Of a stretch of DNA of 64,000 nucleotides, positions 25,156 to 32,732 are shown piece after piece; position 1 is the first letter of the stretch, and each line of letters begins with the position of its first letter. Where the stretch lies: contig CAJLRM010000005.1 of the NCBI GenBank assembly GCA_905209085.1, forward strand, positions 1-64,000. Direction: 5' to 3'. A program made the translations under genes and the position numbers. This DNA comes from an uncultured Eubacteriales bacterium (lineage in GTDB: Bacteria > Bacillota > Clostridia > Christensenellales > Borkfalkiaceae). The notes beneath the pieces were generated by a model. The model did not search any database and was not told the DNA's origin. It saw only the letters and a program-made list of their open reading frames with translations.

Positions 25156-26343
25156 ATGAAAATTTGTGCGATTATTTGCGAATACAACCCTTTTCACAAC
25201 GGGCATCTCTACCACCTCGGCGCCGCGAAGCAGACGACGGGCGCGGACTTCGTCGTCTGTATCATGAGCGGTAATTTTGTGCAGCGGGGAGAAGCGGCGG
25301 CGATGGGAAAATATGCGCGGGCAAGACACGCCGTCTTAGCGGGCGCGGACGCCGTTATAGAACTTCCCGTCGTTTTTTCCACATCCTCCGCCGAATTTTT
25401 CGCGCAAGGAGCCGTCAAACTGTCGGCCGCTATTCCCGAAGTCGAAGCCCTCTGTTTCGGCGCGGAAAACGGGAATGAGAAGGACTTTTTCCGCGCCGCA
25501 GAACTGCTGGAAAGCGAACCGGCGAAGGTGTCGGACGACATTCGGCGGCGAATGAAAGAAGGCGAAAGCTATATAAAGGCGCGGGCGGGCGCCTGGGCGG
25601 AGGCAACGGGACTTGAACCCGCGGACTCTCGCGAAAGAACTTTTCCCCTATCCCTATTGACAGCGCCGAATAATATTCTCGGCGTGGAATATGCCCGCGC
25701 GATACGGAGCCGGCAAAAAACGATACGCCTTTTCCCGATACGGAGAATCGGCAGCGGATATTCGGACGAAACGCTGCGCGCGGATTACCCCTCCGCCACC
25801 GCCCTCCGCGCCGCCTTGGAACGGGGCGAGAAACTTTCGGACGGGGTGCCCGAATACGTGCGCGGCGACCTGCCCTTGACTCTTGAAAACGACCTCGAAG
25901 CTCTGGAAAAATTGGCGCTGCTGCAACGGTCGGCAGAGGATATAAAAAGCGTTCTCGACTGCTCGGAAGGCCTGGAAAACGCACTGAAAAGAGCGGCGGA
26001 GGAAAACGTGAAGGATATCGCCCGCGCGCTTACGTCGAAAAGGTACACGACTTCGAGGCTGCGGCGGGTGTTATTGCAAAACTTGTTGGGGATCTCCGAG
26101 GCGTTTATTCGGGAATGTTTCGCCTCTCCCCTCTATCTTCGTCTGCTCGCCGTAAGAAAGGGACGAGAGGACGTTTTATCCGCGCTGGGGAGATCCGCAT
26201 ACCCGCTCTTATCGAGATCGGGCGACGAACAAAGATTGGAAGGAACGGCGAGGGCGTGCGCGGAAAAGGAGCGTTTTGCCGACGAGGTATTCCGCATAGT
26301 CCGAAATCTGCCGCCCGAAGTAAAAAACGTCGCCGTCGAATAA
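25156..26343 (+). CDS. tmcAL: tRNA(Met) cytidine acetate ligase
   Basis: 395 residues (YlbM family). Activates acetate with ATP to acetyl-AMP and acetylates C34 of elongator tRNA-Met, forming ac4C. The N-terminal nucleotidyltransferase motif CEYNPFHNGHLYHL (HxGH type, about 8-21) and the SGNFVQRGE segment are typical. AAAGG lies upstream of ATG. It is divergent from pta-ackA, whose end product is its substrate. A terminator follows at 26349-26382. Confidence 0.95.
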   Translation: MKICAIICEYNPFHNGHLYHLGAAKQTTGADFVVCIMSGNFVQRGEAAAMGKYARARHAVLAGADAVIELPVVFSTSSAEFFAQGAVKLSAAIPEVEALCFGAENGNEKDFFRAAELLESEPAKVSDDIRRRMKEGESYIKARAGAWAEATGLEPADSRERTFPLSLLTAPNNILGVEYARAIRSRQKTIRLFPIRRIGSGYSDETLRADYPSATALRAALERGEKLSDGVPEYVRGDLPLTLENDLEALEKLALLQRSAEDIKSVLDCSEGLENALKRAAEENVKDIARALTSKRYTTSRLRRVLLQNLLGISEAFIRECFASPLYLRLLAVRKGREDVLSALGRSAYPLLSRSGDEQRLEGTARACAEKERFADEVFRIVRNLPPEVKNVAVE

Positions 26344-26348
26344 AAAGC

Positions 26349-26382
26349 GCCGTTTCTCCAAAGAGGAACGGCTTTATTATTG
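26349..26382 (+). terminator. Terminator of tmcAL
   Basis: Stem GCCGTTTC/GGAACGGC (one G-U pair) followed by TTTATTATT, six nt after the tmcAL stop. Confidence 0.75.
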
Positions 26383-26383
26383 T

Positions 26384-26682
26384 CGAGAATCGTCATAAAA
26401 ATTCAGCGAAATTTTCATACGCGCAAGCAAGGACACATAAAATATACGCCGCGCAGCAATAAAGCATCCGACGACGCCAAACTCAGCGGCGACAGACAAG
26501 GGACAACGTAAAATGCCGCGTAGGCAAAGAGCCGACCAGCAAGAAGAAATGCAGCGGGAAAATATGACGAAACCATACAAAAGGAGTAAAGAAGGAAAAA
26601 CGGGCGCGCTTTCTTGTGTCCGCATTCCTGCGCAGCGGCGCGCAGCATTCGCGCTCCATCCCGGCTCGCTCCGCCGGGCGCG
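26384..26682. other. Intergenic region with GC-rich inverted repeats
   Basis: About 300 bp between tmcAL and the downstream small gene. AT-rich, then a GC-rich end with CCCGGC/GCCGGG (26662-26680) and CTGCGC..GCGCAG arms (26629-26647). These could form 3' hairpins for the minus-strand gene. No ORF supported. Confidence 0.35.
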
Positions 26683-27042
26683 TTACGCCTCTTGTCTTTC
26701 CTTACGAAGTTTTTTCAGCTTTTCTTTGCACTGGCGGATCCCCGTCACATATTCCAAGTTGATGATCTCTTTCGTTTCGTAATAAGCGTCTTGTACGACG
26801 ATCCAATTTTCTTCCACACTCTCGATGACGCCCGTGTATTCCTTTTCGATCGTCACGATGTTGCATTTTTTCCCGATAAATTGATTGATCAAATTAAGCA
26901 TATAGATGAAATCTCCTTTTTCGTTCGTATGCTTGTTTCTCAGGTGTTTTCTCGCCACCACCGATCTCTTTGAGGCTTTCCATGCCGACCATAAAATAAA
27001 GACGGGAAGCAAACACCAGATCAAAAACACCCAAAAATTCAT
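26683..27042 (-). CDS. Small membrane-anchored protein with LSm-like C-terminal domain
   Basis: 119 residues from ATG at 27042: membrane helix (about 3-21), basic stretch, then a compact beta-rich domain from residue 48 (LNLINQFIGKKCNIVTI, ..EIINLEYVTGI..) resembling the uncharacterised clostridial DUF6897-type proteins, and a lysine-rich tail. A second start at ATG 26901 has AAAGGAG 11 nt upstream and would give a soluble form of about 72 residues; the first ATG has no clear ribosome binding site. Function unknown. Confidence 0.65.
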   Translation of the reverse strand: MNFWVFLIWCLLPVFILWSAWKASKRSVVARKHLRNKHTNEKGDFIYMLNLINQFIGKKCNIVTIEKEYTGVIESVEENWIVVQDAYYETKEIINLEYVTGIRQCKEKLKKLRKERQEA

Positions 27043-27277
27043 AGTTTTTCGATCCTCGTCGACGTATTTTTCTTATTATATCGCATATTTTTCCTTTTGT
27101 CAAGCGGAAGAGAGGAACAATCGGAGTCGAAGCCGTATACACAAAAAACGCCGATACGGAAGAATAAAACTCCTCGGCGCGATTCCTACAAAAATTAAAG
27201 CTATTTAACGTTTTTCTCTCAAAATCGTCCTCCCTTCTCCCGGCGTTATTTTATAAGAATGGACGATCCCTTTTCTC

Positions 27278-27484
27278 TTACAAAGAAAAGAATTTTTCTA
27301 TTTCGTAATCCAAACCGTTTTCTTTCGCTTTCTCCCATTGTTGTATGATTTCCAGACATTCCACATACGCTGTCTTTTCTCCATACCCGAATTCGTCGTT
27401 CTCTTTTTCGGACAACTCCCTTAAATAATCCGTAAAAGTGCTTATCATATATTTGAGTATTTCTTCGGCATTCCGCTTACACAT
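27278..27484 (-). CDS. Small conserved hypothetical protein
   Basis: 68 residues, ending YEIEKFFSL, with the segment GEKTAYVECLEIIQQW. It resembles a family of short clostridial proteins of unknown function. ATG at 27484 has GGAG 10 nt upstream; an earlier TTG at 27505 is less likely. AT-rich compared with the housekeeping genes. The 235-bp gap on its downstream side (27043-27277) holds nothing I can support. Confidence 0.6.
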   Translation of the reverse strand: MCKRNAEEILKYMISTFTDYLRELSEKENDEFGYGEKTAYVECLEIIQQWEKAKENGLDYEIEKFFSL

Positions 27485-27554
27485 CGTCAATATGCTCCAT
27501 GTCAATAGTCTTATTTTATTATATCACATAATAATTTTCAATATCTGCCAAATT

Positions 27555-27583
27555 TTGACAGTTTCTGCCTTTCGATTTATGTT
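27555..27583 (+). promoter_or_regulatory. Promoter of the small ORF at 27595
   Basis: TTGACA (27555-27560), 17 nt, TATGTT (27578-27583). Predicted transcription start near 27590, so only about five nucleotides precede the ATG. Confidence 0.6.
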
Positions 27584-27594
27584 ACTATGTTTGC

Positions 27595-27945
27595 ATGAAT
27601 ACAAAAGCGAAAATAAAGGAAACGGAATTAAAGATCGGCGCCGCGATCAAAGGTGCCGCGCCCGAAAATCAAGCCGTGCAGAATGCGTTTCGGCGCTTGA
27701 AAGAGTATTATTCCATGACCGATTATCTCAAAGAAACGAAACACTCTTCCATCATCGAAGCTATTTATCTCGATCTTAACTGGGAGTTAAAAGGTGCAAT
27801 TTCTCGTGCCTTGAATGAGCATACGGGAGAAAGGACTCTCTATCGATACCGAGCGGAATATCTCAAATGCTTCTGCCGCTATTACGAAACGGAAACGGGA
27901 CAAAAACTCGACGGCGATTATGCAAAGCTCTTGTCCCTGATTTGA
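27595..27945 (+). CDS. Hypothetical protein, possible HTH
   Basis: 116 residues, charged and helical. The stretch NEHTGERTLYRYRAEYLKCF near the C-terminus resembles the recognition helix of ArpU/RinA-type phage regulators, but I cannot confirm a family. There is no Shine-Dalgarno; the promoter just upstream implies a near-leaderless transcript. A strong terminator follows at 28041. It lies in an AT-rich accessory patch beside a tRNA gene. Confidence 0.6.
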   Translation: MNTKAKIKETELKIGAAIKGAAPENQAVQNAFRRLKEYYSMTDYLKETKHSSIIEAIYLDLNWELKGAISRALNEHTGERTLYRYRAEYLKCFCRYYETETGQKLDGDYAKLLSLI

Positions 27946-28040
27946 ATTTCCTTTCTCCGAACTTATAAAAAAGAGTCGAGCGCAGGCCCGACCTTTTTCA
28001 GTGCGTTTAAAATGGAGTAAGTTCTTTCTTTTTGAATTTT

Positions 28041-28077
28041 CCCGTATGCGGCAGTCCCCGCGTACGGGCGTTTTTTT
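28041..28077 (+). terminator. Terminator of the 27595 gene
   Basis: CCCGTA..CGG/CCG..TACGGG stem followed by CG and seven T residues. Confidence 0.8.
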
Positions 28078-28150
28078 CATTAGAAACAGGTAGCTTTCGA
28101 TTTTTGGAAAACAGAAAGACGAATGTCCTTACATGACGGCCACCTTATGT

Positions 28151-28654
28151 TTAGGGTTCCTGCGGTTTACTGAATAGTTTTATATCGTATCTTTGTCCGA
28201 ACTGACTCGGCGTCCATTTTTTCACGTATCCGTCGTCATCGACTGAAAAGACGTAAAGATTGAGTATTTGTGCAGCTGCTTTGGGAATTCTTCTCAAAGC
28301 GATAGCCGCCATATCCTTATGTAATCCTAACCCGTATTTATAGGATCCCGGCATAACGAATTCATTTCTTCCCCTGCTGCTGGATACGCTCATTCTCGTT
28401 ACGATTTGTCCCAGCGCGTGCAACCACGTTTCTTTCCCCGAACTTTTGTATTGTTTTTTACATTCCACTAAAAATCGTTCGCCGTTTCTGCTTCCCCCTA
28501 CAAAATATAAGTCGACTCCTTGCTGATGTAAATCCGCTTCTCTGGTTTTATCGTCGTGCCAATTTCCCCCGTTGCGGGAATCTGTCAAATACGCCCGCAC
28601 AAAAGAAGTGATCTGCGTTTCGCTTAATAATTCTTTTTCATTTGTCGTTTCCAT
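28151..28654 (-). CDS. PD-(D/E)XK nuclease-like protein
   Basis: 167 residues. The pattern GVDLYF (aspartate about residue 47) then FLVECKKQ (E-x-K about 63-65) is the core of the restriction-endonuclease-like fold, preceded by a glutamate-bearing helix (NEKELLSETQ). Such domains occur in restriction, repair and mobile-element enzymes; the specific role is unknown, and no methylase partner is adjacent. ATG at 28654 has GAGG 5 nt upstream. A promoter TTGCTT-N17-TATAAT (28684-28712) drives it. AT-rich, likely acquired. Confidence 0.65.
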   Translation of the reverse strand: METTNEKELLSETQITSFVRAYLTDSRNGGNWHDDKTREADLHQQGVDLYFVGGSRNGERFLVECKKQYKSSGKETWLHALGQIVTRMSVSSSRGRNEFVMPGSYKYGLGLHKDMAAIALRRIPKAAAQILNLYVFSVDDDGYVKKWTPSQFGQRYDIKLFSKPQEP

Positions 28655-28683
28655 TTCATCCTCTTTGACCATATATTTCTTAT

Positions 28684-28712
28684 ATTATATCATATATTTA
28701 AAAATCAAGCAA
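28684..28712 (-). promoter_or_regulatory. Promoter of the nuclease-like gene
   Basis: Minus strand: TTGCTT (28707-28712), 17 nt, TATAAT (28684-28689). Confidence 0.65.
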
Positions 28713-28766
28713 CATAATGGAAATTTATTTTTAGAATTTTTATTTTTATGAGATAAATCCGATCAT

Positions 28767-28818
28767 AAAAAAACACCCGTTGACGTTTCTCCGTAGGCGG
28801 ATTAAACTTCAACAGGTA
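28767..28818 (-). terminator. Terminator after tRNA-Thr
   Basis: Fourteen-position stem (ACCTGTTGA-x-GTTT with AAAC-x-TCAACGGGT, one G-U and one mismatch) followed by seven T residues on the minus strand. Confidence 0.8.
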
Positions 28819-28825
28819 TTGAAAA

Positions 28826-28901
28826 TGGAGCTACTGGCCGGATTCGAACCGGCGACCTGCTGATTACGAATCAGCTGCTCTACCGACTGAGCCACAGTAG
28901 C
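28826..28901 (-). tRNA. tRNA-Thr (anticodon CGT)
   Basis: 76 nt including an encoded CCA. Acceptor stem GCTACTG/CAGTAGC is perfect; D-arm GCTCAGTCGGTAGAGC; anticodon stem-loop GCTGA-TTCGTAA-TCAGC reads CGU, decoding ACG threonine; T-arm contains GGTTCGAATCC. Its own terminator follows. The accessory genes at 27.3-28.7 kb lie on its 3' side. Confidence 0.97.
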
Positions 28902-28981
28902 AAGTTAAACGCTTATCTCATCGACAGCTTTTTTATTATACTGAATCCGAGAAAAAAAAGCAAGCGTTTTGACAGTACTTT

Positions 28982-29899
28982 TTAAATATTTTTATTATTT
29001 TTCGGAACGAGCAAGGGAACTCTTTTCGGGAGCAACTCCACCTCTATACTGCCGCTCGTTCCTCTCTCCCCGTCATAATTCCAAACGATATCTTCGGGAG
29101 CTTCAAAACGGAGCTTTTCCCCTTTCATGCGAATGATGTTGCGTTCCTTGAATCGATAGCCGAAAGCGAACAGCCGCGCGATAGCCAGAAGCGCCCGCGC
29201 CTTATTATAGAGATTGGGCTTCGCCTTCTGCTTGATGACGGCGCTCTCCATGACGCCGTCGCACATGGAGCCTTCTTTATTCATCCGCCAGCCCGCCACG
29301 CATTTGCTGTTCATGATCAGCGCAAAGACGCATTCCGTTCGGGCGGAAGTCCGTCCGTCGGAAATCTTGACGGGAAAAACGCGGAAGGGAAGATTTTTTC
29401 GGATTCCCTCCAATCCGTAAGCCAAAAGTCCCAGAGCGCGTTTCGTCTGCTGAGGCGTCGTATAGGCGGCGCTGGTGAACGCTCCCGCCGAGATCGAATA
29501 CATAGCGTATTCGCTGCCGTTGACGCGCATACAATCCAGCAGTTCTCTCCTGCCCTTTAAAATGACTTTCAAAGCGCCGCGGACGCTGTTTCTGGGAATG
29601 CCCAGGCTGTGGGCGATGTCGTTTGCCGTTCCGCCCGGCAAATAACCGAGAAGAGGCAGCTGCTCCATTTCGCCGATCCCGCGCAAGACCTCGTTGAACG
29701 TACCGTCCCCGCCCGAAAAAACGATGCAATCGTATTCGTCGGCGACCTCTTTCACCTTTTTAGTGAGATCTCCCTTCGCTTTCGTGGCGTATACGTCTAC
29801 GCTCTCGTATTTCGTCCTCAGTTTTTTGACGATATACGAAAGTTTTTTCGCTATTTTCCCCTTACCGCTATTGGGATTGTAAATGAAAATACATTTCAT
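28982..29899 (-). CDS. Diacylglycerol/lipid kinase family protein (YegS/DgkB-like)
   Basis: 305 residues, soluble, DAGK catalytic domain. Nucleotide-binding motif GGDGTFNEV (about 62-70), the PGGTANDIA segment (about 88-96), and the N-terminal YNPNSGKG loop are all present. Phosphorylates a lipid such as diacylglycerol at the membrane surface, recycling it for lipid synthesis; substrate is inferred. A clear promoter was not found. Separated from the tRNA by 80 bp. Confidence 0.93.
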   Translation of the reverse strand: MKCIFIYNPNSGKGKIAKKLSYIVKKLRTKYESVDVYATKAKGDLTKKVKEVADEYDCIVFSGGDGTFNEVLRGIGEMEQLPLLGYLPGGTANDIAHSLGIPRNSVRGALKVILKGRRELLDCMRVNGSEYAMYSISAGAFTSAAYTTPQQTKRALGLLAYGLEGIRKNLPFRVFPVKISDGRTSARTECVFALIMNSKCVAGWRMNKEGSMCDGVMESAVIKQKAKPNLYNKARALLAIARLFAFGYRFKERNIIRMKGEKLRFEAPEDIVWNYDGERGTSGSIEVELLPKRVPLLVPKNNKNI

Positions 29900-29951
29900 G
29901 TACTCATTATATCATAACGCGCTATTCGGGGCAAGTTATTTGAACGACTCT

Positions 29952-30641
29952 TTACAAAGAAAATTTCGAAGCGAGGGAAAGATAGCAATCGCTGAGATAT
30001 ACCTGCGCGTAACGGATGTCCTTGGCATAGACGACGCCTCGGGAAATCTCCGAAAGCTTCTCCGCCGCCTTTGCGCCGCACACCGAGATCTCCGTAAATA
30101 CTCCGCCGCGATTTTCCCGCGACAGACACGAAAGCACACCCTTCACCTCTTCCAAGGCGCGTTTGAGCTTCTGTTGGGTATATTCCCCCGTTTCCGCTCT
30201 CGTCCCGATATCGTATAAGAGATGAATACAACTGTTCATCGTATTGAAACAGCCCGCGAGTTTTTCCGCATTGCGTTTTTCGGAGTTCTTTTTCAGATAC
30301 AGCTTTCCGCCGCTTTCCGCGAGCACCGCCGCGGAAATTTTTTTCGCGGCGAGATTATCTTTGACCGTCTTTGCATCCCGTTCCGTAAAATAGCAGGACA
30401 GCACCGCATAGTCCGCATCTCCCCTCGTCAGCACGTAACCCGCGCCGCCGCTGAGGCTGATGGTTTCTGCCGCCGCCGTCGCATTTTCTTCCTCGGACAC
30501 CAGAAAATAGAACGACTGCGTGAGATCGACGACCTGCGTCCTTGTGAGTACGCGGGCATAGAATACGCTGAACAGCACCGCCGCGACAGACAGCGTACCT
30601 GCCATCATTAAAATTTTTTTACGAAAAAAATCCGCCTTCAT
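29952..30641 (-). CDS. Membrane-anchored protein with SPOR-like domain
   Basis: About 229 residues. One N-terminal membrane helix (about 10-29), then an extracytoplasmic part whose first 70 residues (GGAGYVLTRGDADYAVLSCYFTE) look like the beta-alpha SPOR/amidase-enhancer repeat that binds denuded peptidoglycan, and a helical C-terminal half. Specific function unknown; a sporulation or envelope role is an inference. ATG at 30641 is the only reasonable start in frame, with a poor ribosome binding site. It begins 32 nt after the O-antigen-ligase-like gene. Confidence 0.7.
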   Translation of the reverse strand: MKADFFRKKILMMAGTLSVAAVLFSVFYARVLTRTQVVDLTQSFYFLVSEEENATAAAETISLSGGAGYVLTRGDADYAVLSCYFTERDAKTVKDNLAAKKISAAVLAESGGKLYLKKNSEKRNAEKLAGCFNTMNSCIHLLYDIGTRAETGEYTQQKLKRALEEVKGVLSCLSRENRGGVFTEISVCGAKAAEKLSEISRGVVYAKDIRYAQVYLSDCYLSLASKFSL

Positions 30642-30673
30642 ACCTTTATTGTATGCGGCGGACGGGTGGGAAA

Positions 30674-32065
30674 TTACTGCTTGACGGGCGCTCTTTCGAC
30701 CAGCGGAAAGCGCGGCTTTTCCAGGCGTTTTTCCTGCAAAATGAAAAGGAGGACAGTGAGCAGCTCGAAGGGCAACGGACAAAATTCGCCCGGATTTACC
30801 TGGCTCATGGACAGAATGCCGAAATAGGAAAAGCCCAGACAGAGCGACCATAAGGTGGGATTTTTAAAAATCAACTTTGCTCTGCCTACGAATTGGAAGC
30901 CGTAAGCGGCGATCCCCACCAGTCCCATGCTGCCCACTACCTGGGGAATCATCATATGATACCAAGCCATAGAGCCTTTCTTCTTATACCCGCCGTAATA
31001 TATATCGTCGTCGAGGATCCCGAAGCCGACCAAGGGATTCTTTTTGAATTTCTCGATCGCTTCCAGCATCATTTTATAGCGGGCGTCGCCCGTGATTTTA
31101 TCGTCCGCGAGGAATCTGTCCGTGATGACGTCGACGATAATATTTTTGAAAACGAGCAGGATCACCGCCAGCGAGGTAAGGCACAATATAGCGCGCAGAA
31201 TACGATTTTTGCCCGAAAATATCCAATAGGCGCAGCAAATCAATACTTCCGCGCTTCCGAACAGCAGCCCGCCGCGGGATGTGGAAACGGTGATGGCGCC
31301 GTATAATACCGGCGTCAGCAGCGCGATATACGGATTCTTTTTGGCGAGAAAGAGCGGGAACGGCATCGCAAACATCAGCAGCGTGGAAAGATTGTTGCGG
31401 GAAAAGCCGAGGATATACGGGGGCTTTGTAAGTCCCAAATGGTGCTTATAATATCCCGACGCGATCATAAATACGCACAGCAAGCCGAGAAAGGTCATGA
31501 CGACGGAAAAGCGCTCCCGCAGATCGTAATCCCTCTTTACGGAAAACTGAGATTTCATCAGATAGTAAGCAGCCAGCATCCCTATGCCCAGCCCGAGCAC
31601 GTAATACGCCCCCGTGGCGTACTCTTTCAGCGTGAAGTTGCCGATTCCGCCCAAAAGAACGGCGATGCTCACCGCGATGATGCCGTAAGAGCTTTCCCCC
31701 GTTTTCATCGGCTGACGATAAGCGATAAAATGATAGCCCAGGCAGAGAACTGCTACGGGCGCATAACGGATATACGGGAAAAACAAATCGAAGGAATCGT
31801 AGCAGTTCGTCGTAAAAGCCGAAATGAGCAGAAAAGGCAGGAGAGTGGGAAGAATGTCGTCGCAGACGAGGAGCACGATGCAGATGAGCGCCACGAAACA
31901 GACCGCTCCTTCCACCTCCTTGCCTGCCAAAACGAACAGACACGCGGCGAACAGTTCGAAGGCGTAAAACAAATAGCTATTCAACAATTTTCTTGCGTCG
32001 GACAAAAGCGTTTCCCTATTCATGCTCTTTAAATAAGAAAACGCATCCTGTAAAACTTCTTTCAT
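30674..32065 (-). CDS. O-antigen ligase-like polytopic membrane protein
   Basis: 463 residues with about ten to twelve membrane segments. The Wzy/WaaL hallmark is the large extracytoplasmic loop after TSRGGLLFG, with GDARYKMMLEAIEKF and KNPLVGFG followed by a YHMMIPQ segment. Family members polymerise or ligate glycans at the outer face of the membrane; in a Gram-positive context a surface polysaccharide is likely. No glycosyltransferase cluster adjoins it. Probably co-transcribed with the SPOR-like gene. Confidence 0.85.
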   Translation of the reverse strand: MKEVLQDAFSYLKSMNRETLLSDARKLLNSYLFYAFELFAACLFVLAGKEVEGAVCFVALICIVLLVCDDILPTLLPFLLISAFTTNCYDSFDLFFPYIRYAPVAVLCLGYHFIAYRQPMKTGESSYGIIAVSIAVLLGGIGNFTLKEYATGAYYVLGLGIGMLAAYYLMKSQFSVKRDYDLRERFSVVMTFLGLLCVFMIASGYYKHHLGLTKPPYILGFSRNNLSTLLMFAMPFPLFLAKKNPYIALLTPVLYGAITVSTSRGGLLFGSAEVLICCAYWIFSGKNRILRAILCLTSLAVILLVFKNIIVDVITDRFLADDKITGDARYKMMLEAIEKFKKNPLVGFGILDDDIYYGGYKKKGSMAWYHMMIPQVVGSMGLVGIAAYGFQFVGRAKLIFKNPTLWSLCLGFSYFGILSMSQVNPGEFCPLPFELLTVLLFILQEKRLEKPRFPLVERAPVKQ

Positions 32066-32164
32066 GCAAATCCTCTTTGGTTTCTCTAAAAATTTTATTC
32101 ACTTATTCTCTCGACGATCCCTTCCCTAAATTTTTTCATAGGCAGAAACCGTTTTTTCAGGCAT

Positions 32165-32198
32165 AAAAAAATATCCGCTATTTATTATAGCAGATATT
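32165..32198 (-). terminator. Terminator of nrdDG
   Basis: Eleven-position stem ATATCCGCTAT/ATAGCAGATAT (one mismatch) followed by six T residues on the minus strand, just after nrdG. Confidence 0.75.
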
Positions 32199-32204
32199 TT
32201 AAAA

Positions 32205-32732
32205 TTAATCAAGATATAAGACGGGCTTTTTTTCCGAAAGCGATTTTTCCACGTCCAAAACCCTCTGATTGGACGAGCCGCGGAATTTTAAGGTTATTTT
32301 TTTCAGTTCTTCCACGAAAGGTCCGTCCACCAAAACGTCGAAAAGAGCAATCAGTTCCTTTGTGGCAGGCGTATTTTTTTGTTCCTCGGCGAGTTCGCCC
32401 GAAACGGGATTCCACGTATATCCCGTATAGCACCAAATATCTTTTTCAGGATACTTCTTCTTCACCGCTTTCACAAACGGCAGCAAGGCCTCTTGATTCT
32501 GCGGCTCCAAGGGTTCCCCGCCGAGCAGGGAAAGCCCCGCGATATAGGGTTTTCCGAGTTCCCGAAGTATTTTTTCTTCGATTATTTCGTCAAACGGGTG
32601 CCCGTAATGAAAATCCCAGGCAATTTGATTAAAACAGTTCTTACAATTGTGCGTACATCCCGACACGAAGAGAGAGATGCGCACCCCTTCCCCGTTGGCG
32701 ATGTCCGTCCATTTTATCTCCGCGTAATTCAT
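32205..32732 (-). CDS. nrdG: Anaerobic ribonucleotide reductase activating protein
   Basis: About 175 residues, radical SAM enzyme that installs the glycyl radical on NrdD. The cluster motif CTHNCKNCF (CxxxCxxC, about 26-33) and LLGGEPL glycine motif are clear. The ATG shares its A with the TGA of nrdD (TGATG), so translation is coupled. Length and start agree with the family. Confidence 0.96.
   Translation of the reverse strand: MNYAEIKWTDIANGEGVRISLFVSGCTHNCKNCFNQIAWDFHYGHPFDEIIEEKILRELGKPYIAGLSLLGGEPLEPQNQEALLPFVKAVKKKYPEKDIWCYTGYTWNPVSGELAEEQKNTPATKELIALFDVLVDGPFVEELKKITLKFRGSSNQRVLDVEKSLSEKKPVLYLD

Noticed and set aside
25601..25640. Sequence resembling a tRNA T-arm (GGGACTTGAACCCGCGG)
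   Set aside because: It lies inside the tmcAL reading frame and no acceptor or anticodon stem can be built around it.
28012..28020. Nine-base match (AAAATGGAG) to the 3' edge of tRNA-Thr, as a possible att repeat
   Set aside because: Too short and AT-rich; no integrase gene is present.
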